Part shown: positions 1 to 10,611 of the stretch, piece by piece
How positions within the stretch are numbered: position 1 is the stretch's first letter
Layout: every line of letters starts with the position of its first letter
Origin: Nematostella vectensis
Taxonomy: Eukaryota > Cnidaria > Anthozoa > Actiniaria > Edwardsiidae
Length of the DNA: 60,000 nucleotides
Direction: 5' to 3'
NCBI RefSeq assembly: GCF_932526225.1
Contig: NC_064034.1
Coordinates: forward strand, 16,134,887-16,194,886
The notes under the pieces: model-generated
The model's input: only the letters and a program-made list of their open reading frames with translations
Database searches by the model: none
Told to the model about the DNA's origin: nothing
Position numbers and translations under genes: made by a program

Positions 1-1209
1 AGGTCACTATCACAAGGGGATGTCTGGTCATGGTCACTATCACGAGGGGATGTCTGGTCATGGTCACTATCACAAGGGGGTGTCTGGTCATGGTCACTAT
101 CACGAGGGGATGTCTGGTCATGGTCACTATCACGAGGGGATTTCTGGTCATGGTAACTATCACGAGGGGATGTCTGGTTATGGTCACTATCACGAGGGGA
201 TTTCTGGTCATAGTCACTATAACAAGGGGGTGTCTGGTCATGGTCACTATAACAAGGGGATGTCTGGTTATGGTCACTATAACAAGGGGATGTCTGGTCA
301 TGGTCACTATCACAAGGGGGTGTCTGGTCATGGTCACTATCACGAGGGGGTGTCTGGTCATGGTCACTATCACAAGGGGATGTCTGGTCATGGTCACTAT
401 CACGAGGGGATGTCTGGTCATGGTCACTATCACGAGGGGATGTCTGGTCATGATCACTATCATAAGGGGATGTCTGGTCATGGTCACTATCACGAGGGGG
501 TGTCGGTTAAGGTCACTATCACAAGGGGATGTCTGGTCATGGTCACTATCACAAGGGGATGTCTGGTCAAGGTCACTATCACAAGGGGATGTCTGGTCAA
601 GGTCACTATCACAAGGGGATGTCTGGTCATGGTCACTATCACGAGGGGATGTCTGGTCATGGTCACTATCACAAGGGGGTGTCTGGTCATGGTCACTATC
701 ACGAGGGGATGTCTGGTCATGGTCACTATCACGAGGGGATTTCTGGTCATGGTAACTATCACGAGGGGATGTCTGGTTATGGTCACTATCACGAGGGGAT
801 TTCTGGTCATAGTCACTATAACAAGGGGGTGTCTGGTCATGGTCACTATAACAAGGGGATGTCTGGTTATGGTCACTATAACAAGGGGATGTCTGGTCAT
901 GGTCACTATCACAAGGGGGTGTCTGGTCACGGTCACTATCACGAGGGGGTGTCTGGTCATGGTCACTATCACAAGGGGATGTCTGGTCATGGTCACTATC
1001 ACGAGGGGATGTCTGGTCATGGTCACTATCACGAGGGGATGTCTGGTCATGATCACTATCACAAGGGGATGTCTGGTCATGGTCACCATCACGAGGGGTT
1101 GTCAGGGCATTGTCACTATCACGAGGCGATGTCTGGTCATGGTCAGTATCACGAGGGGATGTCTGGTCATGGTCACTATCACAAGGGGATATCTGGTCAC
1201 GGTCACTAT
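1..1209. repeat. 30-bp minisatellite with higher-order structure
   Basis: About 40 units of 30 bp with core GGTCACTATCAC(G/A)AGGGG, continuing off the left edge. Unit variants (TTTCTGG, GGTAACTAT, AGTCACTATAAC) recur in the same order 599 bp apart (for example 141 and 740), so the array is two copies of a 20-unit higher-order repeat with one 29-bp unit near 500. Because 30 is divisible by 3, frames stay open and spell MSGHGHYHEG-type peptides; I treat these as artefacts. Confidence 0.95.
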
Positions 1210-1543
1210 GTCCGGTCTATTCACGGGAAGATTACACGGTCCGCTTACCTGGACATGTAGTGTTGTCATTGCATCGCTCACAAGATGTGCCCACATATGG
1301 CGCATCACATGTGCAGCTACCAGTACCTGTCAGCCCGTCATCACACTGGCCCCGCCCACTGCACGGTAGTCTGATGTCGCCAGGGCAAGCTGCAGCATAA
1401 TGTCACGTGATAAATAGATAGTAAACGATTGTCATCATAAATCAATACGCACTCGTCTCGGCGAAGAGCCCAATATATTTACATGTATGACACAACACAA
1501 GCCTGGTCCCCAGGCGCCTCGTGACAGCCCTCTGTTGTCAAAT
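1210..1543. other. No gene seen
   Basis: Unique flank of the 30-bp array. I see no splice-bounded exon, family motif or repeat here. Confidence 0.5.
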
Positions 1544-1772
1544 AATAGAGAGCTTAAGCAAGTGAACACGAACGGCATCAAAAACGGCGCGCGCGCTCAC
1601 GAATTGCTGAAAAACGGCGTTGACGTCCGTGATAGGAAATCTAGAACGGCATTTTCCCTATTTTTACGTTCTACGCGCGCGGTCACGGACGTCAACGCCG
1701 TTTTTCCAACAATTCGTCAGAGCGCGCGCCGTTTTTGATGCCGTTCGTGTTGACTTGCTTAAGCTCTCTATT
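1544..1772. mobile_element. Foldback (hairpin) MITE
   Basis: Arms 1544-1632 and 1683-1772 are near-perfect inverted copies, both starting AATAGAGAGCTTAAGCAAGT when read inward and ending GACGTCCGTGA, around a 50-bp centre. The arms are CpG-rich (GGCGCGCGCGC), unlike the AT-rich surroundings. No coding capacity. Target-site duplication not resolved. Confidence 0.85.
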
Positions 1773-3235
1773 CTCTGCGATAATACGCTGTCCCCAAGCA
1801 GGACTAGCGGCATATCAAAATTGACGTCATTAACCGACAAGCCGCTCAGCCAATAGAAGCCAGGGAATAAGGCTAACATAACAGTATGAGGCACACTCGC
1901 AATAGGGCGCTAAGAGATCACGTGACTGTTTGGGTATCAAAGTAGCACGCGCTCGGGCTTTTAGCGGCAAAATAACACTTACCAAAAGTAACTTGTTGAG
2001 CGCTTACGAAAAAAGCCAGATTTTTGTTCAGAACAGTTTTAGTTTCATATAAAGATGCTTTATTGTAGCTCCTGTGCATGTGCTTCATGTAAACTTTGTA
2101 CACATTTTTTTCGTCGTTCTCTGGTGTGATCATTCTGGTTTGAATTTGCCACCCAGAAAGGTCACGTGATCCCTTACAGCAAGTCCCCTCTTGCATGTAT
2201 GTACATTCTGGAATTCGTCAAATAAATGAGAGAACACTACCCACCCCTGCAGTCAGGTCCATAGAAGTTGGAACAACACTTTTTAACTCTAAGCCGCCGC
2301 AGACAAAGAGGCATACAACCAAGTGCGTCTCCCTCATGCTGGCAGTGTTGAGTAGCCGTACCCTGCACACCAAATACAGCAAGCGAGCAGTATGAAATGA
2401 AAGAGTCGTAGTAAAGAACCATTTATATTGAAATAAGGAGGGGTGGGTTAGGGGAGGAGGAAGAGAAGTCAGCCTCTGCGCATTTCCAAGTATAAAGACC
2501 CACCCCTCCCCATTTTGGGTTTTTAACAGCCCGTCAATGTAAAAAAAAAAACACTGCACCTAGTCAGCGGTATCCAAGCTTTCCAACAGTGCATTGCGGT
2601 CCCATCCCTTTTAAGTCTATTGTCGCATAATTGAGTGCTGTGCTTATGGATATTTGCAAGCAAAGCTGGATTCATATGGATTCATGGACATTTTTTCTTG
2701 TTCGGCCTTGCCTGAATGAGAAAATAATTTTCTAGTGAATCACCACAGCTCTCCTAAACGCTGTCTTTTCTGAAACCAAATTAATTCCAAAATTATTTAC
2801 ATTGCTATTCTGGGTCTGTATGACCTGGATATGATTTGTTTGGTTCGGTGTGAAAAGACTTATAAAAAACTGTCTAACTTTGTGCTGACTTGCCCTCCCC
2901 TCGTGAATTTTCAATTTCTTACAATGATCATCAGTTCCTTGTATTCCTGACTGATTTTCCCTTTTCAAAACACAAATAATGTGAGGCCGAAATGCACATA
3001 CCTACCCAGATTTTGGCTTTTTAAGATATTTTAACTTGGTGATCTTTGCGCTATGTATCAGCTCAGGGATGGACAAAAAGCTCAAATTTCAATGACACTT
3101 TACAAAAAGTCGCATCAACTTAGTCGCGTTTGATATTTTGTTTGATTTTACTCACTAAGTACTTAGGGGAATTTTCCGCCTTATTTGATTTGAGACAAAC
3201 TGTGGAAACGTCAAGTCATGTTTTTCCGTCATTGT
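1773..3235. other. No clear gene apart from the possible exon at 2.2 kb
   Basis: AT-rich sequence with short open frames without recognisable motifs. Only the CCSNFYGPDC fragment at 2245-2278 stands out. Confidence 0.5.
2245..2278 (-). CDS. Possible further stabilin-like exon or fragment (CC-x-x-FYGPDC)
   Basis: The minus strand reads VKKCCSNFYGPDCRG, matching the CCxGFYGPDC motif of exons 17 and 33, followed by G/GTGGGT in the expected phase 1. No acceptor gives the usual three codons before CC in phase 0: TTAG lies one base too far out, and AAAAAG gives phase 0 but shortens the exon to 34 nt. It may be the true next exon, a decayed copy, or part of a neighbouring paralogue. If it belongs to this gene, both GPCR genes lie inside an 11-kb intron. 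Confidence 0.4.
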
Positions 3236-3347
3236 GTTAATTTTGCATTTATGAATTCTTTTGGGTTGTGGCTACTTCTCAAAGCCGGTACATGCCCGTA
3301 GAGGGGTCATTGTGTTAATATCTACATTTAAGCGTAGACTCATACAA

Positions 3348-4106
3348 ATTCCTAAGCGTTCTCTTATGACTATCTACTATTCTCTAATATATCCGTACTT
3401 ACAATATTGTATCTGTGTTTGGGGTTCAACGTACCCTTCAAATCTCAATCGTCTTTTTTGGCTCCAGAAAAGAGCTGTACGCATTATTTCAAATAAGCCA
3501 TATGATGCTCATACTGAGCCAATATTTAAAGATCTAAACATTTTGAAATTCCACTGCATTTATTTATTTCCTAATGTTTCAATTTAAGACTAAAATACTT
3601 TCTCGATACTTTGACAATATATTTTTTCTCAATTCTCAAATTCATAATTACAATACAAGACGTGCTAAGCTATTTCACATTCCTAAATGCAGAACAAACA
3701 TACGCAAATTTGAATTAGATATCAAGGGCCTGCATTTTATAATTCCCTAGACACTGATACTCAGTCTGCAACTACTTTACCTTTTTTTTTGACTAGCCTT
3801 AAAACTGTTCTTCTTAACTATATATTGAATTTTTCCCTTTTTTGACTTTTTGTATGTGTGTATGTGTTGTTGTTTTTTATATAAAATCATAGTTATATTA
3901 GGTATATTAGTATGTAATCTCCTCATTTATATTTAGCCATGACTTAATATTATGTATTTTTTTTCCTTATAAATGGGGAGGACTGTCTCGTATAAGCCTT
4001 GTGGTTTTTATGGTCCTCCTCGCCATGTATTTGTCTAATTAATTATATATTTAATGTACTTATTGTAAATATGTGGCAAATAAAAAAAACTTGAAAACAA
4101 AACTTG
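3348..4106 (+). mobile_element. 5'-truncated LINE (CR1/Jockey-like) 3' fragment
   Basis: Encodes the region after the reverse transcriptase core: IYYSLIYPYLQYCICVWGST, then LQKRAVRIISNKPYDAHTEP and LNILKFHCIYLF, followed after a frame break by YNTRRAKLFHIPKC and RTNIRKFELDIKG. It ends with a short 3' region and A-rich tail near 4,080-4,100. The equivalent point in copy B lacks it (CATACAATAGGAATTG at about 7,893), so it either inserted after the duplication or was deleted from copy B. Confidence 0.82.
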
Positions 4107-5359
4107 AGGAATTGCATAAATAGAGTATTTTGGGTCAACGTTTTAAATAAAATTCAATACTCTTTAGAACGAGAAAACCCGGACAGATAAAAAAATCATC
4201 AAATATAGATGTCTGCGCAAGAAAAAGAAACAAGCCCTGCTATCCATAAACAAATTCACGTCCTATCAAAATGTACAATAAATTCATCGACGCGACATCA
4301 TTTTAATGCTTATTTAAGTTTTTGGTGTGTTACTGAGTCTGCGTTCTGACGTTGTAATAGCCGTTATATTAAGGTCGCTCGCGCGTTAATTAACAGATCA
4401 CTAACAGAGGGCGTTATCAATTTTAAACTTCGCACAGAACCGTTAATGTTTATGCGATTGCTTTAGAGTTTTTACCAAAGATGACCCAATGTGTGCAGAG
4501 TGCACAACGAGATCATGTAGTGTGGTAATGTAAACAACAGCTCACTATATATTTATAGTTTTTCAAAGAATTCGTCTCTTATGTTAAGACAAATAAGCTC
4601 AGAAAAATATTAGAAATGTTTTGCTGAGACATTGTCTGTTTGCAAATTGCTCTTTTAGTAGCGCCTGTCTAGGTAATAGTTTATTTTCAGCAGTAAAAAC
4701 AAATTATTTGTGTCTCTTTTGTCTGGAAATTTTGTACAAATAGGAAGCATGTAGGCTTTTAGTCGCACTGGTATACATTACCAGAGATTCGTACGGGCTA
4801 GATACGGTGGAAGAACAGTTTGAACTAAACCCCACCTTTTTATCATACCCCTCTTAAAAGCAAAAGATTTAACGGTTATAGACACATTCAAAACTTTAGG
4901 GAATGCTTAAAGGGGGTCGACCACGCCTAGAACAATGGGAGTTGGTCCCTAAGCTAATAAAGTTTCGAGATTGTAGAAGACAGCATTTCGATTATTTATT
5001 TCCATTATATTTACACTAACTCCCGTTTACCGTATCAACATGAATTTCGGTATACATTCTTTGATAATTAACTGTACTGCAAATAATAACGCATCGTTAT
5101 TGGATCCAGTAGTGTCTCAGCTTTCCTCATAGATGACGGTTCCCTTGAGCGGAACGTGTGATCATGTTGATAACCGACTGATCAAATTTGATCAAATTAT
5201 TTTTACATAGGAAGATATTCGGATGCTAGTAACTGTTTCTAAGTTGATTTCTTAAACTATGTGGTAGTAGACCTTTAAAATGTTTTCAAATCGTTGAGTG
5301 GATACAATCAAGCTAATAAATATCGACCGTTTCATCGGTAGAACAAAGTTCCACTTTCT
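4107..5359. other. Duplicated 3' flank of GPCR copy A
   Basis: Matches about 7,900-9,075 downstream of copy B over most of its length. No coding frame or known motif seen; it may include 3' UTR of the receptor. Confidence 0.6.
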
Positions 5360-6358
5360 TCACGGTCCAGGGTTATCACCATTTCTTCGATGCATTTCGA
5401 TCCCTTCCTCCGCACGGACGGAATTTATACAGCAGACGAGTTTACGAAGAACCGCACGAAAATCGTCAAGAAACACAAAGTATATTAATGGACCGAAAGC
5501 AGCATTTGCATAATTGAACACTCTGGTAATTTTTACGGTAACAAAAAGAGATGAAAAAACATCAATATCAAACTCCGCTCTTCCTGTTACCAAACCATAA
5601 ACAAAAGTCCACAGAGCAGTTTCGGTTGCATACCGTGGCAGGGCGCACACTAAATAAAGAAGTGTGGATGATAAGATCATACCAACAGCTGAACGGAAAA
5701 CCCGGCGCCTCCTCATCTGCTGAGCTTCAGGGATATTGAGATTAGCCTGGGAGCGGACAAGTCTCCTTATGATAACAATGTTGATCGCGACGATTATAGG
5801 CACAGGAATCACTAGGAAGGTATAAGAGATAATAATGTACACCAAACCATGTGGGTTGTCTGTGGAAGGTACTAGCGATACAGACATCACTCCACCAGAC
5901 ACGACCCAAGAGAACACAATAAGAGCGAGCAAAGTGCGGCGCGACAGCGGTGACAACTGCACCGAAGATGACACCGCCCTGAGCCGCTCCATGGATATGA
6001 TAACTAAAGTGACAGGGGAAGCCATCAGGCTTGTGTATGCTATGAAATTAAAGACTCTGAGATTAATGGCCAGGTTGAATGTCTTCCCACTAGCCCGATG
6101 GCTTAAAGATATAACCATAAAAGCCGGTATTGTGAAGAGTGAGAGAGTGTCGGCGAACGCCATGTTGGCCACAAACAGGTGCATGTTCTTTCTTGGTACC
6201 CTCTTCATCAGCACCAGCAGAATGACAGCCAGGTTCAGAATCAAGCCGGAAAAAAACAGAACGCTATACGCACCTAACTCTGCTTTTTCACTGACCGATA
6301 AAGGACTATTTATTTCCTGAACTATTTCTGAAGCGTTAGACGACTGCGTACCGTTCAT
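5360..6358 (-). CDS. Intronless class A (rhodopsin-like) GPCR, copy A
   Basis: 332 aa, single open frame, ATG at 6358. Seven hydrophobic segments are visible. TM1 has [13 protein letters not shown] with N1.50; TM2 has [10 protein letters not shown] with D2.50; TM3 ends SMERLRAV, where ER-L stands for D-R-Y; TM4 has W in IVFSWVVSG; TM5 has IPVPIIVAINI with P5.50; TM6 has LVCALPRY in place of CWxP; TM7 has NAAFGPLIYF in place of NPxxY, then helix 8 DDFRAVLRKLVCC, a possible palmitoylation site. Two N-glycosylation sites (NGT, NAS) lie in the N-terminus. The cysteine pair joining TM3 to the second extracellular loop in most class A receptors is absent. Ligand unknown. It is the first of a tandem pair; copy B has exactly the same length. 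Confidence 0.9.
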   Translation of the reverse strand: MNGTQSSNASEIVQEINSPLSVSEKAELGAYSVLFFSGLILNLAVILLVLMKRVPRKNMHLFVANMAFADTLSLFTIPAFMVISLSHRASGKTFNLAINLRVFNFIAYTSLMASPVTLVIISMERLRAVSSSVQLSPLSRRTLLALIVFSWVVSGGVMSVSLVPSTDNPHGLVYIIISYTFLVIPVPIIVAINIVIIRRLVRSQANLNIPEAQQMRRRRVFRSAVGMILSSTLLYLVCALPRYATETALWTFVYGLVTGRAEFDIDVFSSLFVTVKITRVFNYANAAFGPLIYFVFLDDFRAVLRKLVCCINSVRAEEGIEMHRRNGDNPGP

Positions 6359-6689
6359 GTTGGTCGAGGTTGGGTTTTGACTAAGCTATCACGAAATGAC
6401 AAAAGGCCTTTAGATAAAAAAAAATATTTATAATGCGCTAAAACTATGTATTAAAACATATTATAAAGCGCTCAACAGAAGACAAATTCTTACAAAAACA
6501 TCTAACCTAAATCGACATAACAAATTGTAACACGGACAGCTAAATAAACAAATCCACTAGGTGAAATATGCCAATTGGTGTTTAGTGCCTGTTTAAATGG
6601 CTCACGGCCTTTTATTACCTGTCACTGCATGTCTGATAAGCCAAAATTTTCAATGAAACCAGCGCAATCACACTCAAAAAAGGGGTCAA

Positions 6690-6870
6690 AATCTGTATAT
6701 TTTTCTCCTGAAATTACAAAATATGAACAGAACTGGGCAATTACATTCAATAAAAGGGAAATCCCATTCAACGAAAGGCAAAATTGCTCAAACTCTGTAT
6801 ATTTTTCTTTTGATATTACGAAATATAAACAAAACTGGGCAATTACATTCAATAAAAGGCAAAATGAATT
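6690..6870. repeat. Short tandem duplication upstream of GPCR copy A
   Basis: Two imperfect copies of about 110 bp sharing CTGTATATTTTTCT and AACTGGGCAATTACATTCAA. It lies 5' of the receptor and is reduced to a single degenerate trace in copy B near 10,360. Confidence 0.7.
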
Positions 6871-7305
6871 TCGAGAAACTTTTTCTAGCTGGTCAGAACT
6901 TAAACATATTTTCTTCTGATATTACAAAGAATAAAATAAAGCTATACCAAAATTCCGCTTCAACAAAATAAAGTTTAAAACACCAGTAAATTATGAATAC
7001 TGCGAATGAATACGATTACCTGTCACCGCAAGGCAAAACGAATTACGAGAAACTTTTATCACCTGGTCAGAACTTAAAGAGGAACGGCAAGCTAAATACA
7101 ACCAGGACTTATATTTAGATGTTAAAACAAAAAATACGCTTACTGTAGGTTATAATTCGTTTTTGAGAAATTCGAATTTTCGCCACCATCTTGGATGTTT
7201 TTTCTCGTCAGCGCATAAGCTGTCAGCGGTCGCTTTTTTGTGGTACTGTACGAACAAGGTGAACAAAGTCTACCATTTAGAATATAGTTAGGAATTACCA
7301 AGTAC

Positions 7306-7787
7306 ATCGGAGAAAGCAAAGAGCCTATGGAAGTTAAGGAGGCTCGCATCTAATTCCGTTGGTCAAACAACATTTTAATAAAAAACATTGCAGCGAATTC
7401 ATAAAAACTAAAAAAAATAAATAAAGTATTTAAAGAAGGCCAATCACGCCGCCATTTTATGCTCCCGCTCACTGACGAGTCACACAAACATCGTTACGCT
7501 TCTTCTAACCTGTAATATAGACCGTAACCTATTGACTCTTGGCTATTTTATAAGCTGAATTTCAAAAAATAAAAAAAAACAGAATTTACAATTAAAAAAA
7601 AAAAACAGACCAGAAATGGACCTTGGGTGGTATTTTGAGCGTTTTGTTGAGAGGAGTGATTTTGCTGTTATTCATTGTTCGATTTGAAACGTGTCAAAGA
7701 ACCTGAGCTATTATTTGGCTGAAGAGTAGTTGCTATCACCTTGGCTGGATCCCTTAGACTGATGCCTGAGTATCTTCATCTTGTTGT
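7306..7787. other. Spacer between the duplicated GPCR blocks
   Basis: AT-rich unique sequence with A-runs near 7,570-7,600. No exon or repeat recognised. Confidence 0.5.
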
Positions 7788-9075
7788 GTTTATTTTGCAT
7801 TTATGATTTTTTTTGGGTTTTGGGTACTTCCCAAAGCCGGTATAGGCCGGTTGAGGGGTCTAAGTGTTAATATTTACATTTTAGCGTAGATTCATACAAT
7901 AGGAATTGGCATAAATAGACTATTTTGGGTCAACGTTTTAAATACAGTTTAATACTTTTTTGAAGGAAAAAAAAAACAGAAAGATTTGAAAAAAAAATGC
8001 GCAAGAAAAAAGAAACAAGCCCTGCTATCCATAAACAAATTCACGTCCTACCAAAATGTACAATAAATTCATCGAGGCGACATCATTTTAATGCTAATTG
8101 AAGTTTTTGGTGTGTTACTGAGCCTGCGTTCTGCGGGGCATAATAGCAGTTATATCAACCCGAAAACATCGTTAAAAATTCAAGAAAAGAAAATCATGAA
8201 ATATAAAATTTATTTCTCTATATATAGTTTTTTTAAAGGAATTTGTTTCTTATGTTAAGATAAATGTGCTCAGAGAAATATTAGAAATGTTTTGTTGAGA
8301 CATTGCCTGTTTTTCAAATTGCTCTTTTAGTAGAGCCTGTCTAGGTAATAGCTCATTTTCAGCAGTAAAACCACATAATTTGTATCTCTGTTGTCTGGAA
8401 ATTTTGTACTAGGACGCCTGTATGCTCTCAGTCACACTGGTATACATTACCAGAGATTCGTACAGGCTAGATACGGTGGAAGAACAGTTTGACCTAAACC
8501 CAACCTCTTTATCATACCCCTCTTAATAGCAAAAGCTTTAAAGGTTATAGACACATTCAAAACTCTCGGGAACGCTTAAAGGGGGTCGTAACTAGAGCGA
8601 AATGGCCAATGTCACTAGATCGACCACGCCTAGAACAATGGGAGTTGGTTCCTAAGCTAATAAAAGTTCGAGTTTGTAGACGCAGCATTTAGATCATTTA
8701 TTTCCATCATATTTACCTTAACTCCCATTTACCGAATACCGTATCAACATGAATTTCGGTATACATTCTTTGATAATTAACTGTACTGCAAGTAATAACG
8801 CATCGTTATTGGATCCAGTAGTGTCTCAGCTTTCCTCACAGATGACGGTTCCCTTGAGCGGAACGTGTGATCATGTTGATAAACGACTGATCAAATTTGA
8901 TCAAATTATTTTTACATAGGAAGATATCCGGATGCTAGTAACTGTTTCTAAGTTGATTTCTTAAACTATCTGGTAGTAGACCTTTAAAATGTTTTCAAAT
9001 CGTTTAATGGATACAATCAAGCTAATAAATATCGATCGTTTCATCGGTTTAACATCGGTAAAAGTTCCGCTTTCT

Positions 9076-10074
9076 TCAATGTCCAGGATCATCTTCATTC
9101 CTTCGATGCATTTCGATCCCTTCCCCCGTACGTACGAAATTTATATGGCAGACGAATTTACTAAGAACCGCACGAAAATCGTCAAGAAACACAAAGTATA
9201 TTACTGGACCGAAAGCAGCATTTACATAACTGAACACTGTGGTAATTTCTGAGGTAGCATGAAGAGATGAGCTAAGATCAGGATCAAACTCCATTCTTCC
9301 TGTTACCAAACTTTCATAAAGAAAAGTCAACAGAGCGGCTTCGGTTGCATACCGTGGCGCGGCGCAGACAAAATAAAGAAGTATGGATGATAAGATCATA
9401 CCAACAGCTGAACGGAAAACCCGGCGCCTCCTCATCTGCTGAGCTTCAGGGAGATTGAGATTAGCCTGGGAGCGGACAAGTCTCCTTATGATAACAATGT
9501 TGATCGCGACGATTATAGGCACAGGAATCATGAGGAAGGTAAGATAGATAATAAAAAACATTAAACGACGTTCAAAGTCTCCTTTGTCAGGTACAAGCTC
9601 TCCAGACATCACTCCACCAGACACGACCCAAGAGAACACAATAAGAGCGAGCAAAGTGCGGCGCGAGAGCGGTGACAACTGCACCGAAGATGACACCGCC
9701 CTGAGCCGCTCCATGGATATGATAACTAAAGTGACAGGAGAAGCCATCAGGCTTGTTAATTCCATGAAACGAATGTAATAAATGATAATCATAAATGTCC
9801 CCCAACTATCCCGAAGGCTAAAATGCATAATCATAAAAGCCAGTGTTGTGAAGAGTGAGAGAAGGTCGGCGAACGCCATGTTGACCACAAACAGGTGCAT
9901 GGTCTTTCTTGGTACCCTCTTCGTCAGCACCAGCAGAATGACAGCCAGGTTAAGAACCAAGCCGGAAATAAACAGGACGCTATACGCACCTAACTTTGCC
10001 TTTTCTATGACCGAAAAAGGACGAATTATTCCCTGAACTATTTCTGAGACGTTAGACGACTGCGTACCGTTCAT
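9076..10074 (-). CDS. Intronless class A (rhodopsin-like) GPCR, copy B
   Basis: 332 aa from the ATG at 10074, which aligns with the copy A start (MNGTQSSN). An upstream in-frame ATG at 10137 would add 21 residues but has no counterpart in copy A, where that stretch is non-coding. Motifs match copy [53 protein letters not shown], helix 8 DDFRAVLSKFVC. The most divergent parts are TM2-loop-TM3 and the second and third extracellular loops, where ligand contacts would be expected, while TM4-TM6 is nearly identical. This suggests paralogues under different binding constraints, or local gene conversion of the centre. Ligand unknown. Confidence 0.9.
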   Translation of the reverse strand: MNGTQSSNVSEIVQGIIRPFSVIEKAKLGAYSVLFISGLVLNLAVILLVLTKRVPRKTMHLFVVNMAFADLLSLFTTLAFMIMHFSLRDSWGTFMIIIYYIRFMELTSLMASPVTLVIISMERLRAVSSSVQLSPLSRRTLLALIVFSWVVSGGVMSGELVPDKGDFERRLMFFIIYLTFLMIPVPIIVAINIVIIRRLVRSQANLNLPEAQQMRRRRVFRSAVGMILSSILLYFVCAAPRYATEAALLTFLYESLVTGRMEFDPDLSSSLHATSEITTVFSYVNAAFGPVIYFVFLDDFRAVLSKFVCHINFVRTGEGIEMHRRNEDDPGH

Positions 10075-10611
10075 GTTGGTCGAGGCTTGGGTTTCAACTA
10101 AACTATCACGAAATGACAAAAGGCTATTTAATAACAAATATATAATAATTTATTTATAATGCGCTTAAACTATGTTAACATATTCTAAAGCGCCCAAAAG
10201 AAGATAGATTCTTACATCTAACCTAATTCGACGTAATAAATTGAAACAGGGTCAGCTAAATTAATCCTCTAGGTAAAATATGCCAATCGGTACTTAGAGC
10301 CAGTTTATATGGATCACGCATGAAACCAGTGCAATTGCACTCAAAAAAGGGCAAAATTTGTAAAAAAGTGTATATTTTTCTTTTATTCAAAATTTTGAGA
10401 AATTATTACCAGCGGTCGGAACTTAAACATATTTTCTTCTGATATTACGTAGGATAAATAGAGCTGTACCCAAATGCCGGTTTAAATTGTTAACAAAATA
10501 ACAGTTTGAAACACCAGTATTGAATACTGCGAATGAATACGATGTCTACCATTTAGAGCATTTTTAGGAATAAGTACCAAGTACAATAGTCTGCCTTAGC
10601 AGCCTTGTATC

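Larger units (their letters stand above)
3236..10590. repeat. Tandem segmental duplication carrying the two GPCR genes
   Basis: Copy A is about 3,236-7,305 and copy B about 7,788-10,590. Homology runs through 5' flank, gene and 3' flank: the blocks ending in CAAAGCCGGTA near 3,290 and 7,850, the stretch with GATTCGTACgGGCTAGATAC near 4,785 and 8,455, and the shared GTCTACCATTTAGA near 7,268 and 10,541. Copy A has an extra LINE block at about 3,348-4,106 and more sequence between about 6,860 and 6,950 and beyond 7,017. Limits are by eye, within about 50 bp. Confidence 0.85.

Noticed and set aside
20-1369. 449-codon open frame rich in His/Gly/Tyr over the left array
   Set aside because: The unit is 30 bp, so any stop-free frame stays open. 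Other frames and the opposite strand are open too, and there is no signal peptide or non-repeat domain.
10075-10137. Longer start for GPCR copy B
   Set aside because: The 21 extra residues have no counterpart in copy A, where the aligned sequence is not in frame; the shared start at 10,074 gives equal lengths.
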